Origin: JAPOXR01 sp965219635
GTDB lineage: Bacteria; Pseudomonadota; Alphaproteobacteria; Rhodobacterales; Rhodobacteraceae
Direction: 5' to 3'
DNA: 64,000 nucleotides
Assembly (NCBI GenBank): GCA_965219635.1
Contig: OZ244783.1
Span: 186,001-250,000 of the forward strand
Shown: piece after piece, positions 1-8,239 of the stretch
Layout of the letters: each line of letters begins with the position of its first letter
Position numbering within the stretch: the first letter of the stretch is position 1
Notes under the pieces: generated by a model
Database searches by the model: none
The model's input: only the letters and a program-made list of their open reading frames with translations
Told to the model about the DNA's origin: nothing
Translations under genes and position numbers: made by a program

Positions 1-420
1 CTGGATTGCGGTCCATGCCTCAATTGGGGACTTTGTTTCCCGCATCTCGCGCCAGGCCTTCATCAACCGGCCGCGTACCAACGGGTTCTTTACGCGATTC
101 GCGGAATACAGATACCAGCTGTACGATGCTCCGCGCGCACAACCGCGCGGTTCGTGGTTCGGCAGATCGGGCCGGGTGCGCGGATAATCGGTCTCCTGGG
201 TTTCCCATGTCACGATGCCGGATTTGACATGGATCCTCCATGAGCACGACCCGGTGCAGTTCACGCCGTGGGTTGAACGGACGACCTTGTCATGCCGCCA
301 GCGTTGCCGGTAGGTCTCTTCCCAGTCTCGGCTCTCACGGGTGGTCTGACCCCATCCATCCGAGAATTGCCCAAGCTCCTTGCTCTGGAAGAAGTTGAGT
401 CGGTCGAGCAAATGACTCAT
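1..420 (-). CDS. narG: Respiratory nitrate reductase alpha subunit (partial, N-terminus)
   Basis: The catalytic subunit of the membrane-bound respiratory nitrate reductase reduces nitrate to nitrite in the cytoplasm with a Mo-bisMGD cofactor. Only the first 140 codons are present; the frame runs off the window edge. The N-terminus shows the ligands of the FS0 iron-sulfur cluster: H51 and C55/C59 in HGVNCTGSC, and C94 in HEPRGCARGASYSWY, matching His49/Cys53/Cys57/Cys92 of the E. coli enzyme. The ATG at 420-418 follows AAGGAAA by a few bases. The stop of narK lies 15 bases upstream, so the two genes form one operon; narH, narJ and narI would be expected beyond position 1. Identification is secure; completeness cannot be judged. 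Confidence 0.96.
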   Translation of the reverse strand, partial: MSHLLDRLNFFQSKELGQFSDGWGQTTRESRDWEETYRQRWRHDKVVRSTHGVNCTGSCSWRIHVKSGIVTWETQETDYPRTRPDLPNHEPRGCARGASYSWYLYSANRVKNPLVRGRLMKAWREMRETKSPIEAWTAIQ

Positions 421-435
421 CTGGATTTCCTTTCT

Positions 436-3159
436 TTACGCGGCGGTACGTGCAGCCGAACCCTCAGAAGGACGGGCCCTTTCGATGTCATAAAGTAGCC
501 CGCCTTTTCGCGTGTAGACGACCCAGGTGATTACGAGGCAGATCACGTAGAATATCAGGAACAGCCACAACGCACCCACCGGATTGCCGGTAATGGCGAT
601 GGACGTGCCATACGCCTTGGGGATGAAGAACCCGCCATATGCCCCGAAGGCGCTCGTGAAGGCGATGATCCCGCTCGATTCCATGGCGATCTGCCGTGCC
701 CGGTCGCCGCCAGTCAGATTAGGCATCAGGCGGGGAACTTCCTTGCCCATAATCAAGGGTATCATCTGGAAGGTCGACGCGTTGCCGACTCCGGTGAAGA
801 AAAACAGAGCCATGAAGCCAGCGAAGAAGCCGGTAAAGCTGCCGGCCTGTAGCGACAGGATGGTCGCGAACACGCTTGCGATCATGCCGATGAACACCCA
901 GAATGTGACTCGTCCGCCCCCGTACTTGTCTGCCACCCAGCCAGTGGCCGCCCGGCTGACGGCGCCAACCAGCGGTCCCAGAAACACGTACTGCAGGGCG
1001 TTAATTTCGGGAAACGCGATCCTGCTGAGCAGGGGAAAACCCGCCGAATAGCCGATGAAACTGCCGAAAGTGCCGATGTAAAGGATGCACATCAGCCAGT
1101 TGTGGGTACGCCCGAATATTACCGACTGCTGGGAGAAGCTGGCCTCGGAATCGGCGATGTCATTCATGCCCAGCCAAGCAGCAATGGTGGCTGCAATGAT
1201 GAACGGCACCCAGATGAAGCCCGCGTTCTGCAGCCACAACTGGCTTCCATTCGACAACTCCTGCGGTGCGCCGCCCATGGCGCCGAAAACGCTCGCGGTG
1301 ATCACCAGTGGCACCACGAACTGCATGACACTGACACCAAGATTGCCAAGGCCTGCATTCAGAGCCAGAGCGTTGCCCTTTTCGGCTTTCGGAAAGAAGT
1401 AACCGATATTGGCCATCGAAGATGCAAAGTTGGCCCCGCCCAGGCCGCACAGAAGCGCCAGCACCAGGAAGATGAAATAGGGGGTTTCGGGATTTTGCAG
1501 AGCATAACCGATTCCGAGGGCTGGAAGCAGCAATGATGCAGTCGACAAGGTCGTCCAGAGGCGTCCACCAAAAATCGGAACTACGAAGCTGTAGAAGATC
1601 CGCAGCGTAGCACCAGCCAGGGCGGGCAGCGCCGCGAGCCAGAACAGTTGTCCGGTTTCAAATTCGAACCCGATGGCGGGCAACCGGGCCACGACCATCG
1701 ACCAGACCATCCAGACCGAGAAGGCGAGAAGCAGGGCCGGAATCGAGATCCAGAGATTGCGGCGGGCGACAGCGCGACCTGTCTCTTGCCAGAACTGTTC
1801 GTCTTCCGGCCGCCAATCTTCCAGCACACGCGACGTTGCCGCGCGTTTGGGTTGGTGGAAATCCTGCAATTCGGGGAACTGCGGCAGGCGGTCGAGAACC
1901 TCCCCGTGCGCAGCCCGCTCCATGGAACGGATGGACAGGTGCATCCAGACCAAGGCGATGGCAACGAGGCCAAAGAGAAGCGCGAAACAGGAGGTGTAGA
2001 TGCCGGTCAGGTCAAGGACCGTGCCGAACGCGATCGGCAGGATGAAGCCGCCAAGGCCCCCGATCATTCCTACAAGCCCACCGACAGAACCCACATGCTT
2101 GGGGAAATAGACCGGTATGTGCTTGAAGACGGCTGCTTTTCCGAGGCTCATGAAAAAGCCGAGTGCGAAAAGCGTGACAATGAAAGGCCACAAGCCCATG
2201 CTGGTCGAGAATGCAATCGGGCCATCCTTGCCCTGGATGATGTAATCCGTTGGCGGGTAGGACAGCATGAACAGGAACAATAGGCTGAAGCCGAAGGTCC
2301 AGTACATGACCGCCCTTGCGCCGAACTTGTCTGACAGAACCCCGCCATAGGCTCGGAACAGTGACGCCGACAGGCTGAACGATGCCGCTGCCATTCCCGC
2401 ATACCGGACGTCGATGCTGTAGACGTCAATCAGGTAGTGGGGCATCCACAGAGCCAGGGCGACGAAGGCGCCGAAGACAAAGAAGTAGTAGAGCGAGAAA
2501 CGCCAGACCTGCAGGTTCTTGAGAGGCGCGAATTGTTGCGCCAGCGATGGAGCGGTGGCGCCGGTCTTCCGCCGTTCGACCAGTTCGGGATCATCCCTGG
2601 CCATCAGGAAAAACAGGACTCCGACGATGGCAAGTCCCGCTGCCCAGACATGAGCCACACCGTGCCAACCAAAAGCCACCATGACGAAGGGGGCGACGAA
2701 TTTGGTCAGTGCAGCCCCGACATTACCTGCTCCGAAGATGCCGAGTGCCGTGCCTTGGTGGCCTGCGTCGTACCAGCGGCTTACATAGGCCACGCCGATG
2801 ATGAATGAACCGCCGGCAAGCCCAATCCCGAGCGCCGCAATCAGATACATGACGTAGCTGTCCGCCAGCGTCAGCAGCCATGTCGCAAGGGCAGTCAGGA
2901 TCATCTGGCCGGAAAACACCAGCCTCCCGCCGTATTTCTCGGTCCAGACGCCCAGGAACAGTCGGGTAACGGATCCCGTCAGGATCGGCGTTGCGACCAG
3001 CAGTCCGAACTGTGTGTCGTTCAGGCCAAGTTCCGCCTTTATGGCGACACCGATAATGGAAAAGATCGTCCACACCGCAAAGCAGGCGGTGAATGCGATC
3101 GTGCTCAAGCTCAGGGCACGCGTCTGATCAGCGTGTGACACAGCAGAGTCAGTCTGCAT
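436..3159 (-). CDS. narK: NarK1-NarK2 fused nitrate/nitrite transporter
   Basis: Major facilitator transporter of the nitrate/nitrite porter family, about 907 residues, twice the usual size. Two complete MFS halves follow each other: the first has the porter signature around GAGNVGAALTKF and a second glycine-rich stretch GSVGGLVGMIGGLGGF; the second half repeats the pattern at GLGNLGVSVMQF. A hydrophilic linker near residues 430-480 joins them. Fused NarK1-NarK2 proteins are known in denitrifying Paracoccus, where one half is a proton-linked nitrate importer and the other a nitrate/nitrite antiporter. I start at the ATG at 3159 because GGAGA sits a few bases upstream and the preceding 28 codons look non-coding. 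It is the first gene of the nar operon, 15 bases before narG. Confidence 0.94.
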   Translation of the reverse strand: MQTDSAVSHADQTRALSLSTIAFTACFAVWTIFSIIGVAIKAELGLNDTQFGLLVATPILTGSVTRLFLGVWTEKYGGRLVFSGQMILTALATWLLTLADSYVMYLIAALGIGLAGGSFIIGVAYVSRWYDAGHQGTALGIFGAGNVGAALTKFVAPFVMVAFGWHGVAHVWAAGLAIVGVLFFLMARDDPELVERRKTGATAPSLAQQFAPLKNLQVWRFSLYYFFVFGAFVALALWMPHYLIDVYSIDVRYAGMAAASFSLSASLFRAYGGVLSDKFGARAVMYWTFGFSLLFLFMLSYPPTDYIIQGKDGPIAFSTSMGLWPFIVTLFALGFFMSLGKAAVFKHIPVYFPKHVGSVGGLVGMIGGLGGFILPIAFGTVLDLTGIYTSCFALLFGLVAIALVWMHLSIRSMERAAHGEVLDRLPQFPELQDFHQPKRAATSRVLEDWRPEDEQFWQETGRAVARRNLWISIPALLLAFSVWMVWSMVVARLPAIGFEFETGQLFWLAALPALAGATLRIFYSFVVPIFGGRLWTTLSTASLLLPALGIGYALQNPETPYFIFLVLALLCGLGGANFASSMANIGYFFPKAEKGNALALNAGLGNLGVSVMQFVVPLVITASVFGAMGGAPQELSNGSQLWLQNAGFIWVPFIIAATIAAWLGMNDIADSEASFSQQSVIFGRTHNWLMCILYIGTFGSFIGYSAGFPLLSRIAFPEINALQYVFLGPLVGAVSRAATGWVADKYGGGRVTFWVFIGMIASVFATILSLQAGSFTGFFAGFMALFFFTGVGNASTFQMIPLIMGKEVPRLMPNLTGGDRARQIAMESSGIIAFTSAFGAYGGFFIPKAYGTSIAITGNPVGALWLFLIFYVICLVITWVVYTRKGGLLYDIERARPSEGSAARTAA

Positions 3160-3857
3160 GGCGGGTCTCCGAACAGAATTACGCAGGCCCCCGCGATGGG
3201 GACACATGCAAGGCGTGCGGTCAAAGACGCCAGATGGAATCATACTAGATCAAGAAACGGCGGCAATAAAGCGGAAAGCCGGAAAGGATAAAGTACGAAG
3301 GCGGAATGCCGAAGGGTGGCGTGTCATGACACTCCCATGGCGTGAGCCAAGCGCTTGGCAAATCAATGCGTTGCCGCCGGAACCTCGGAAAAGTGTGCCA
3401 TTTCCAATTGGTGACTGATGGCGATGGCGAAGCGGCTGCACCGGTCGACTCCGGTGCCAGAATGGTGGGGAGCCGTGCCGTGATTTGATCGACTAAACTG
3501 CAGATGCGAAGTGCTCGTGGCGGCCGCGCCGTCCAGTGGAGACAGCAACCGATAATTTTAGCCGGGCAATCAGCCACGTATCGATGAACCTCGCGGTTCA
3601 TTGGCCGGGCGCGCAGCCAGGCAGTGGCCGGTACCGAACCGGTCGAACCGGGGCTCCATGACAATTCCGCGTACTCGGCCTTGCTGTACCATCAAACCGC
3701 CGGGACAAGAGTGAGTCCGCACGCAAGTGGAATTCCTTTGATGCGTGTTGCTTGAAATATGAGTAGAGTTCCAATCGTCAGCTTCACCAATCCCAATGAT
3801 CATCCAGTTGACTTCCAATTGTCATGGCGTATGGTTTCAATTGACCAATGTCCTGGA
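3160..3857. other. Intergenic region between narK and the ATPase gene
   Basis: About 700 bases with no gene I can support. It must carry the divergent promoters for nar on the minus strand and for the AAA+ ATPase on the plus strand. I looked for an FNR/Anr box (TTGAT-N4-ATCAA) and found only single half-sites, none with a good partner. Short minus-strand frames around 3245-3664 have no recognisable similarity and look like chance. Confidence 0.6.
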
Positions 3858-5087
3858 ATGACAAGCATGTACGACCGGCTATTGGGAAGGAAGTTAGACG
3901 AAGCCCTCTCGGACACGCCTGTCGTGCTTGTTGTTGGGCCAAGGCGAGCAGGCAAGACCACACTTGTCCGGCATGTGGGTGGCTCAAGCCGAACCTACGT
4001 CACGCTTGACGATGAAATCGCTATGGAGGCCGCCCGGTCCGACCCCACCGGTTTCATCCGCAGCCTGAACGAGGCAACCATTGATGAAATCCAACGGGCG
4101 CCCGAGCTCATGCTTGCGATCAAGAAGTCAGTCGATGAGGACTATCGGCCTGGGCGGTTCCTGCTGACCGGTTCTGCAAATGTCATGACCCTGCCTCAGG
4201 TTGCCGACAGCCTGGCAGGCCGGATCGAGACCCATCGGCTACTGCCTCTGGCGCGAATTGAGGTCAAAGGCAGGCAACCGAGTTTTCTGACGCGGCTGTT
4301 TGAAGGCAAGCTCAAGGGTACAGGAAAAGAGACGCTTGGCGATGAACTCGTTCGGATCGTGCTGGAGGGCGGGTTCCCGGAAGCCTTGGCCCGGGAAAAC
4401 GAGCGGCGCAGGCAGGCTTGGGCCCGGTCCTGGATTGAGTCGGTGCTCCGGCGCGACTTGAGAGACATAGCTGAGATTGAGAAACTGGCAGAATTGCCGA
4501 AGTTCGTTAGGCTGCTGGCAGAGTATTCGGGGCAACTGGTCAACTATTCGCGGTTGGGATCAAACATCGGTGTCAGTCACAAGACGGGCCAGCGATACGT
4601 CGGCCTGTTGGAACAGATCTTTGTCATTACGACACTGCAGCCCTGGCGTTCGAACGTGCTGAAGCGCATGGTCAGGACATCAAGGTTGCACTTTCTCGAT
4701 AGCGGTCTGCTTGCCGCAACGCGCGGACTTACCCTTGCCAGGGTTTCGGCAGACCGAAGAGAGTTCGGTGCGCTCCTGGAGTGTTTTGTGTTTGCGGAAG
4801 TTCTCAAGCTCATGACTGTATCAGAATTGACCCTTGAGCCACGCCACTTCCGGGACCAACAGATGCACAAAGTTGATCTCGTGCTGGAGCGCAATGACGG
4901 CAAGATTGCCGGGATTGAAATCAAGGCATCGGCGACTGTGAGGTCAGGTGACTTTGCCGGACTGAGATCGCTGGCGGCTGCTACCGGGGAACGATTTGCC
5001 TTTGGCGCTGTTCTCTACGATGGGTCTGTAGTCGTGCCATTCGGTGAGAGGCTTGCGGCCGCTCCACTGTCATGCCTCTGGTCATGA
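3858..5087 (+). CDS. AAA+ ATPase with DUF4143 C-terminal domain
   Basis: Member of the large AAA+/DUF4143 family found in bacteria and archaea, cellular role unknown. Visible features: Walker A GPRRAGKTTL about 20 residues from the chosen start; a Walker B-like segment TIDEIQRAPELM; the sensor-like LLTGSANVMTLPQVADSLAGR; and a C-terminal restriction-nuclease-like core HKVDLVLERNDGKIAGIEIKAS, whose D, E and K fit the PD-(D/E)XK pattern of DUF4143 proteins. The reading frame is open from 3759, but family members begin shortly before the Walker A motif, so I start at the ATG at 3858 (3867 is also possible). It is a single gene 240 bases upstream of the HipBA pair and may belong to the same accessory patch. 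Confidence 0.85.
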   Translation: MTSMYDRLLGRKLDEALSDTPVVLVVGPRRAGKTTLVRHVGGSSRTYVTLDDEIAMEAARSDPTGFIRSLNEATIDEIQRAPELMLAIKKSVDEDYRPGRFLLTGSANVMTLPQVADSLAGRIETHRLLPLARIEVKGRQPSFLTRLFEGKLKGTGKETLGDELVRIVLEGGFPEALARENERRRQAWARSWIESVLRRDLRDIAEIEKLAELPKFVRLLAEYSGQLVNYSRLGSNIGVSHKTGQRYVGLLEQIFVITTLQPWRSNVLKRMVRTSRLHFLDSGLLAATRGLTLARVSADRREFGALLECFVFAEVLKLMTVSELTLEPRHFRDQQMHKVDLVLERNDGKIAGIEIKASATVRSGDFAGLRSLAAATGERFAFGAVLYDGSVVVPFGERLAAAPLSCLWS

Positions 5088-5252
5088 CGGACAATTCGAC
5101 TCTCCGGGTCGTTGCTCCAATCCGGTAAACAACCTGAATCCGACCGGCCAGCGGCAAGCACAGGCCGTGTAATTTCGGTCCCCCATTTGATCCTGGTGTC
5201 GACGTCAATTGACTGGCAATTGGCGCCATTGGCTGCAGTAAGGATCATCATT

Positions 5253-5268
5253 TTATCCTGCAGGCTAA
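5253..5268. promoter_or_regulatory. Upstream HipB-type operator (O1)
   Basis: TTATCCTGCAGGCTAA is an imperfect 16-base palindrome with TTATC and GCTAA arms around CTGCAG. It shares its arms with a second copy 49 bases downstream. HipB proteins of Escherichia bind TATCC-N8-GGATA palindromes, so a paired site upstream of a hipB-like gene is expected. The regulator binding is inference. Confidence 0.55.
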
Positions 5269-5275
5269 ATTCGGG

Positions 5276-5303
5276 TTGAATGCGGACGAAAAGAGCGTAA
5301 TTT
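5276..5303 (+). promoter_or_regulatory. Candidate hipBA promoter
   Basis: TTGAAT at 5276-5281 and TAATTT at 5298-5303 are separated by 16 bases and resemble sigma-70 hexamers. The -10 element touches the downstream operator, so repressor binding there would block the polymerase. Weak by sequence alone; the overlap with the operator makes it plausible. Confidence 0.4.
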
Positions 5304-5317
5304 ATCTTGCATGATAA
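5302..5317. promoter_or_regulatory. Downstream HipB-type operator (O2)
   Basis: TTATCTTGCATGATAA is a near-perfect palindrome: TTATC and GATAA arms around TTGCAT. It ends 11 bases before the start codon of the regulator and overlaps the predicted -10 box. Together with the upstream copy it forms the usual two-site arrangement for HipBA autorepression. Confidence 0.6.
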
Positions 5318-5328
5318 GGAACGCGAGC

Positions 5329-5622
5329 ATGTCCAAACAGCTCCAAACACTGCAGTGGGCCAGGAGAATTGGCAAAAACCTTCGAAATCGGAGGAAGCTC
5401 GAGGAACTCACTCTGGAGGAACTCTCCCGGTTGTCTGGTTCATCAGTCCCCACACTCTCGAGTATCGAGAGAGGCAAGCGCGACGTAAAACTCTCTACGC
5501 TGGTCGCTCTGGCTGCCGCATTGCGGGTCGATCTGTCCGCTCTGTTCCATGAGGATAGCTCATTTGACCGGCAATCCATATCCAACTCTGGCTCTGGCGG
5601 CTACGTTCTGGATGACGATTGA
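5329..5622 (+). CDS. HipB-like XRE-family antitoxin/repressor
   Basis: Small DNA-binding protein of 97 residues with one Cro/C1-type helix-turn-helix (roughly residues 15-70: LEELTLEELSRLSGSSVPTLSSIERGKRDVKLSTLVALAAALRV). It should neutralise the downstream HipA-like kinase and repress their shared promoter. The start at 5329 is favoured over the in-frame ATG at 5311 because AAGGA lies eight bases before it. Its stop codon overlaps the toxin start in TGATG, a translational coupling typical of hipBA. The C-terminal tail is short and polar, like the flexible tail of HipB. Confidence 0.88.
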   Translation: MSKQLQTLQWARRIGKNLRNRRKLEELTLEELSRLSGSSVPTLSSIERGKRDVKLSTLVALAAALRVDLSALFHEDSSFDRQSISNSGSGGYVLDDD

Positions 5623-6941
5623 TGGCCGTTGGTGAGGAGATCAAGGTCTACTACGACGAATTCGTTGTTGGCCGGATACTTGTACACGATCCGCAACGGA
5701 TCGGTTTTGCTTACGACACGAAATGGCTGGACACGACCGGGAACTTTTCTCTGTCCGTCAAAATGCCCCTGGAGTCTGGCGAATTCGACCATCAGGTTAT
5801 CGCCCCGTGGCTGGCCAATCTGCTGCCCGAAGAACAGCAACTCGTGACCCTATCCCGCGCACTCGGTTTCTCCGTATCGGACTACTTGGCGATTTTACGG
5901 GAGATCGGTGGAGATACGGCAGGTGCGGTTTCAATCGGAGAGCCGAGCAATCGGGGGGAGTGGACCTATGAGCACCTTCAGGCCCATTACGAAGAGGACA
6001 CCGATAGTGCCGCCTTGAATCGTCACTTTGATGATTTGAGCCACCGCCCATTTCTTGTCGGGGAAGATGGAGTCCGGCTTTCCCTTGCAGGGGGACAGAT
6101 GAAATCGGCGTTGGCAGTTCTCGGTGATGATGGTCTGCCGAAGCTTGGCCTGCCCGGGGCTGGGGATGAGTTTGCCATTCCCAAGTTGGGGGCTCCCTCA
6201 ACGATCATCGTAAAGCCCAACAACCCGATCCTGCCAGGGATTGTCGAGAACGAAGCCTATTGTCTGACCTTGGCCAAGATGATCGGGATTCCGGTTGTTG
6301 ACTGCATGATCATTAAGGCTGGTTCACGGAAGGCTCTGGCCGTCGCCCGGTATGATCGACGATTGAGTTCGGACGGCTCGCTCAAGCGATTGCACCAGGA
6401 GGATTTCGCTCAAGCGAACGGCATCTTCGCAAGCCAGAAGTATGAACAGGGCCCGGTGCCAGGACTAGACCTCAATTCTCTTCTGGTGACTGGCAACCAT
6501 CTTCCTCCCAGGGAGGCCTTGAAACTGCTTGATCAAGTGATCTTCAACATCCTCGTTGCCAATACGGATGCCCATGCGAAGAACTACTCCATGATCCTGA
6601 GCGAGGGGCCAAGAATGGCTCCGTTGTACGACGTGTCGTCCGTGTTGCATTGGAAGCATGTCAATCAGTACCACGCTCAGAAGATAGCGGGACGGCGCCG
6701 CAAGCCTGGACACATTGCCAAACGGCATTGGGAACGGATAGCCGAGGAGGCAGGCTTCAATGCTCGCGGAGTTTGCCTCCAAGTTCAGGAACTGGTTGAT
6801 GCGATGGTTGCTGCAAGAGTTGACGCAACCGCTATCGTGGCCGGGCAGGCTGGAGCCTCGGTTCCAATGGTTCACCACGTAGCGGAAATCATAGAGCAGA
6901 ACGCTCTTCGGATAGCCGGAAGACTAAATGGGGTGGATTGA
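5622..6941 (+). CDS. HipA-family serine/threonine kinase toxin
   Basis: HipA kinases phosphorylate a cytoplasmic target (glutamyl-tRNA synthetase in E. coli) and cause growth arrest. The 439-residue protein has the N-terminal couple_hipA domain (about residues 1-110), the glycine-rich SLAGGQMKSAL segment, the ATP-site lysine in IIVKPN, RYDRRL and RLHQEDFAQ in the middle, and an intact catalytic loop NILVANTDAHAKN with the metal-binding APLYDVSS. All key kinase residues appear present, so it should be active. The ATG at 5622 overlaps the antitoxin stop. The length matches full-size HipA, not the split HipS/HipT type. Confidence 0.92.
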   Translation: MAVGEEIKVYYDEFVVGRILVHDPQRIGFAYDTKWLDTTGNFSLSVKMPLESGEFDHQVIAPWLANLLPEEQQLVTLSRALGFSVSDYLAILREIGGDTAGAVSIGEPSNRGEWTYEHLQAHYEEDTDSAALNRHFDDLSHRPFLVGEDGVRLSLAGGQMKSALAVLGDDGLPKLGLPGAGDEFAIPKLGAPSTIIVKPNNPILPGIVENEAYCLTLAKMIGIPVVDCMIIKAGSRKALAVARYDRRLSSDGSLKRLHQEDFAQANGIFASQKYEQGPVPGLDLNSLLVTGNHLPPREALKLLDQVIFNILVANTDAHAKNYSMILSEGPRMAPLYDVSSVLHWKHVNQYHAQKIAGRRRKPGHIAKRHWERIAEEAGFNARGVCLQVQELVDAMVAARVDATAIVAGQAGASVPMVHHVAEIIEQNALRIAGRLNGVD

Positions 6942-7306
6942 TAACCCGTCGTTGATGAGAACAAATGATGCAGGTCTACTGATGCTCCACAGCAAGTTGA
7001 TCAGTGACTTCATTCTGATTGCTTGAACATTCGGCGGCCGCTTTGCGCCGACTGCGTTTTCCAGTGAACGGAGCCTGTGAAGATCTGCGTATCAGGTACG
7101 GCCAGACCGTTACAGGAACAAGCCTTCGGCAAGACTCTTACTCAAACCGGCTACCTGGAATTCGGTAGCCCACTTTCCTGCGATTGCGAGCGGCGCCGCG
7201 GGCTGGCGAGATTGACTTTGAGTCGAGGATGCCCCACTGGCATCAAACCCGCCGGTTTCAGGATGATGCCGGGCCGGTGATGAGTTCCGGCAAGGAAGGC
7301 GCCAGA
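6942..7306. other. Intergenic region before the amidotransferase
   Basis: About 365 bases between the hipA-like gene and the amidotransferase. I see no credible gene, palindrome or terminator. The last part holds the AAGGAAGG ribosome-binding site of the next gene at about 7292-7299. Confidence 0.5.
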
Positions 7307-8023
7307 ATGGCAAAGCGCATTGTACTTGTACCCCATGGCTCCCCGTTCAATCATGATCGCGCATCCGCGCATCTGGCGGAGTGCGGATTTGAGATCGATT
7401 TCCGGTTTCCCTGTAACGGCGATCGATTGGGCAAGCTGACCAGTGATGTGGCGGGCACGATAGTCTTTGGCGGAAAATACTGCATCGACGAAATCCCCCA
7501 ACACGCATTTCTGCAGGATGAAATCAACTGGCTGCGCCAATGTATGGATGCAGGCCTGCCCACGCTGGGCATATGCCAGGGTGGCCAGATGATCGCCCAC
7601 ATACTGGGAGCCGCCGTCGGGCCGCATCCCCAGGGCATCCATGAATTCGGATACTATCCGATTCACCCGGTCGGCGAGGGCAACTCATTTCTGCCTGGCG
7701 AGCTTTATGTCCCTCAGGCGCACTACCACACATTCGATGTGCCCAAGGGCGCCAGGCTGCTTGCGAGCAGTGCCGATTATCCGAACCAGGCCTTTCAGTG
7801 GCGCGACCATGTGTTCGCGTTTCAGTTTCACCCCGAGGCTACACCGAAGCACATGCAAGAGCACTGGCTGAACCAGCCATGGGGCGAAGAGAGCTGCAGC
7901 AAACCAAACGCTCAGCCCCGGGAAGAAATCGAGCGCCTCGGGAGCATACATGCAGTGAAGCTGGATGGTTGGTTCCGGGGTTTTCTGACCAACCTGTTCG
8001 GAACTGCCGAGACGTCAGGGTAA
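7307..8023 (+). CDS. Class I glutamine amidotransferase domain protein
   Basis: Stand-alone class I glutamine amidotransferase of 238 residues, resembling the small GuaA-like or YfeJ-like proteins. The catalytic cysteine is C90 in LGICQGGQMIAHILGA, and the His-Glu pair is in FQFHPEAT. Such proteins release ammonia from glutamine or hydrolyse gamma-glutamyl compounds; the acceptor is unknown here because no partner synthetase is next to it. The open frame starts earlier at 7184, but the ATG at 7307 has AAGGAAGG at the right distance and the protein then begins directly at its first strand. It stands alone between the HipBA pair and the transposase. Confidence 0.88.
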   Translation: MAKRIVLVPHGSPFNHDRASAHLAECGFEIDFRFPCNGDRLGKLTSDVAGTIVFGGKYCIDEIPQHAFLQDEINWLRQCMDAGLPTLGICQGGQMIAHILGAAVGPHPQGIHEFGYYPIHPVGEGNSFLPGELYVPQAHYHTFDVPKGARLLASSADYPNQAFQWRDHVFAFQFHPEATPKHMQEHWLNQPWGEESCSKPNAQPREEIERLGSIHAVKLDGWFRGFLTNLFGTAETSG

Positions 8024-8239
8024 CAGGCTGCTTTCGCCGGAAACGCGATCCTGGAGCCGGGCCTGTAGACCTGCCGCGGCTGGTGCCGTTTTCTGCCGAA
8101 CTGTGCAAGGTGCAACCTGTTGGTGAAGTCCTGCGTAAGTGAAGCTGAACCGGTCTGACAGGGCTTCGCAGAACGAATGCACGGGATCTTGAGTCCGGCC
8201 CATTGCCAGGATTGGGCTTCAGGTCCTCTCCGGAGCCAG

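Noticed and set aside
1648..2283. 211-codon plus-strand open frame
   Set aside because: Antisense shadow of the narK fusion gene with low-complexity charged sequence.
3236..3500. Possible FNR/Anr boxes upstream of narK
   Set aside because: TTGAT half-sites occur (for example near 3250 on the minus strand and 3485 on the plus strand), but the partner half does not match ATCAA at the right spacing.
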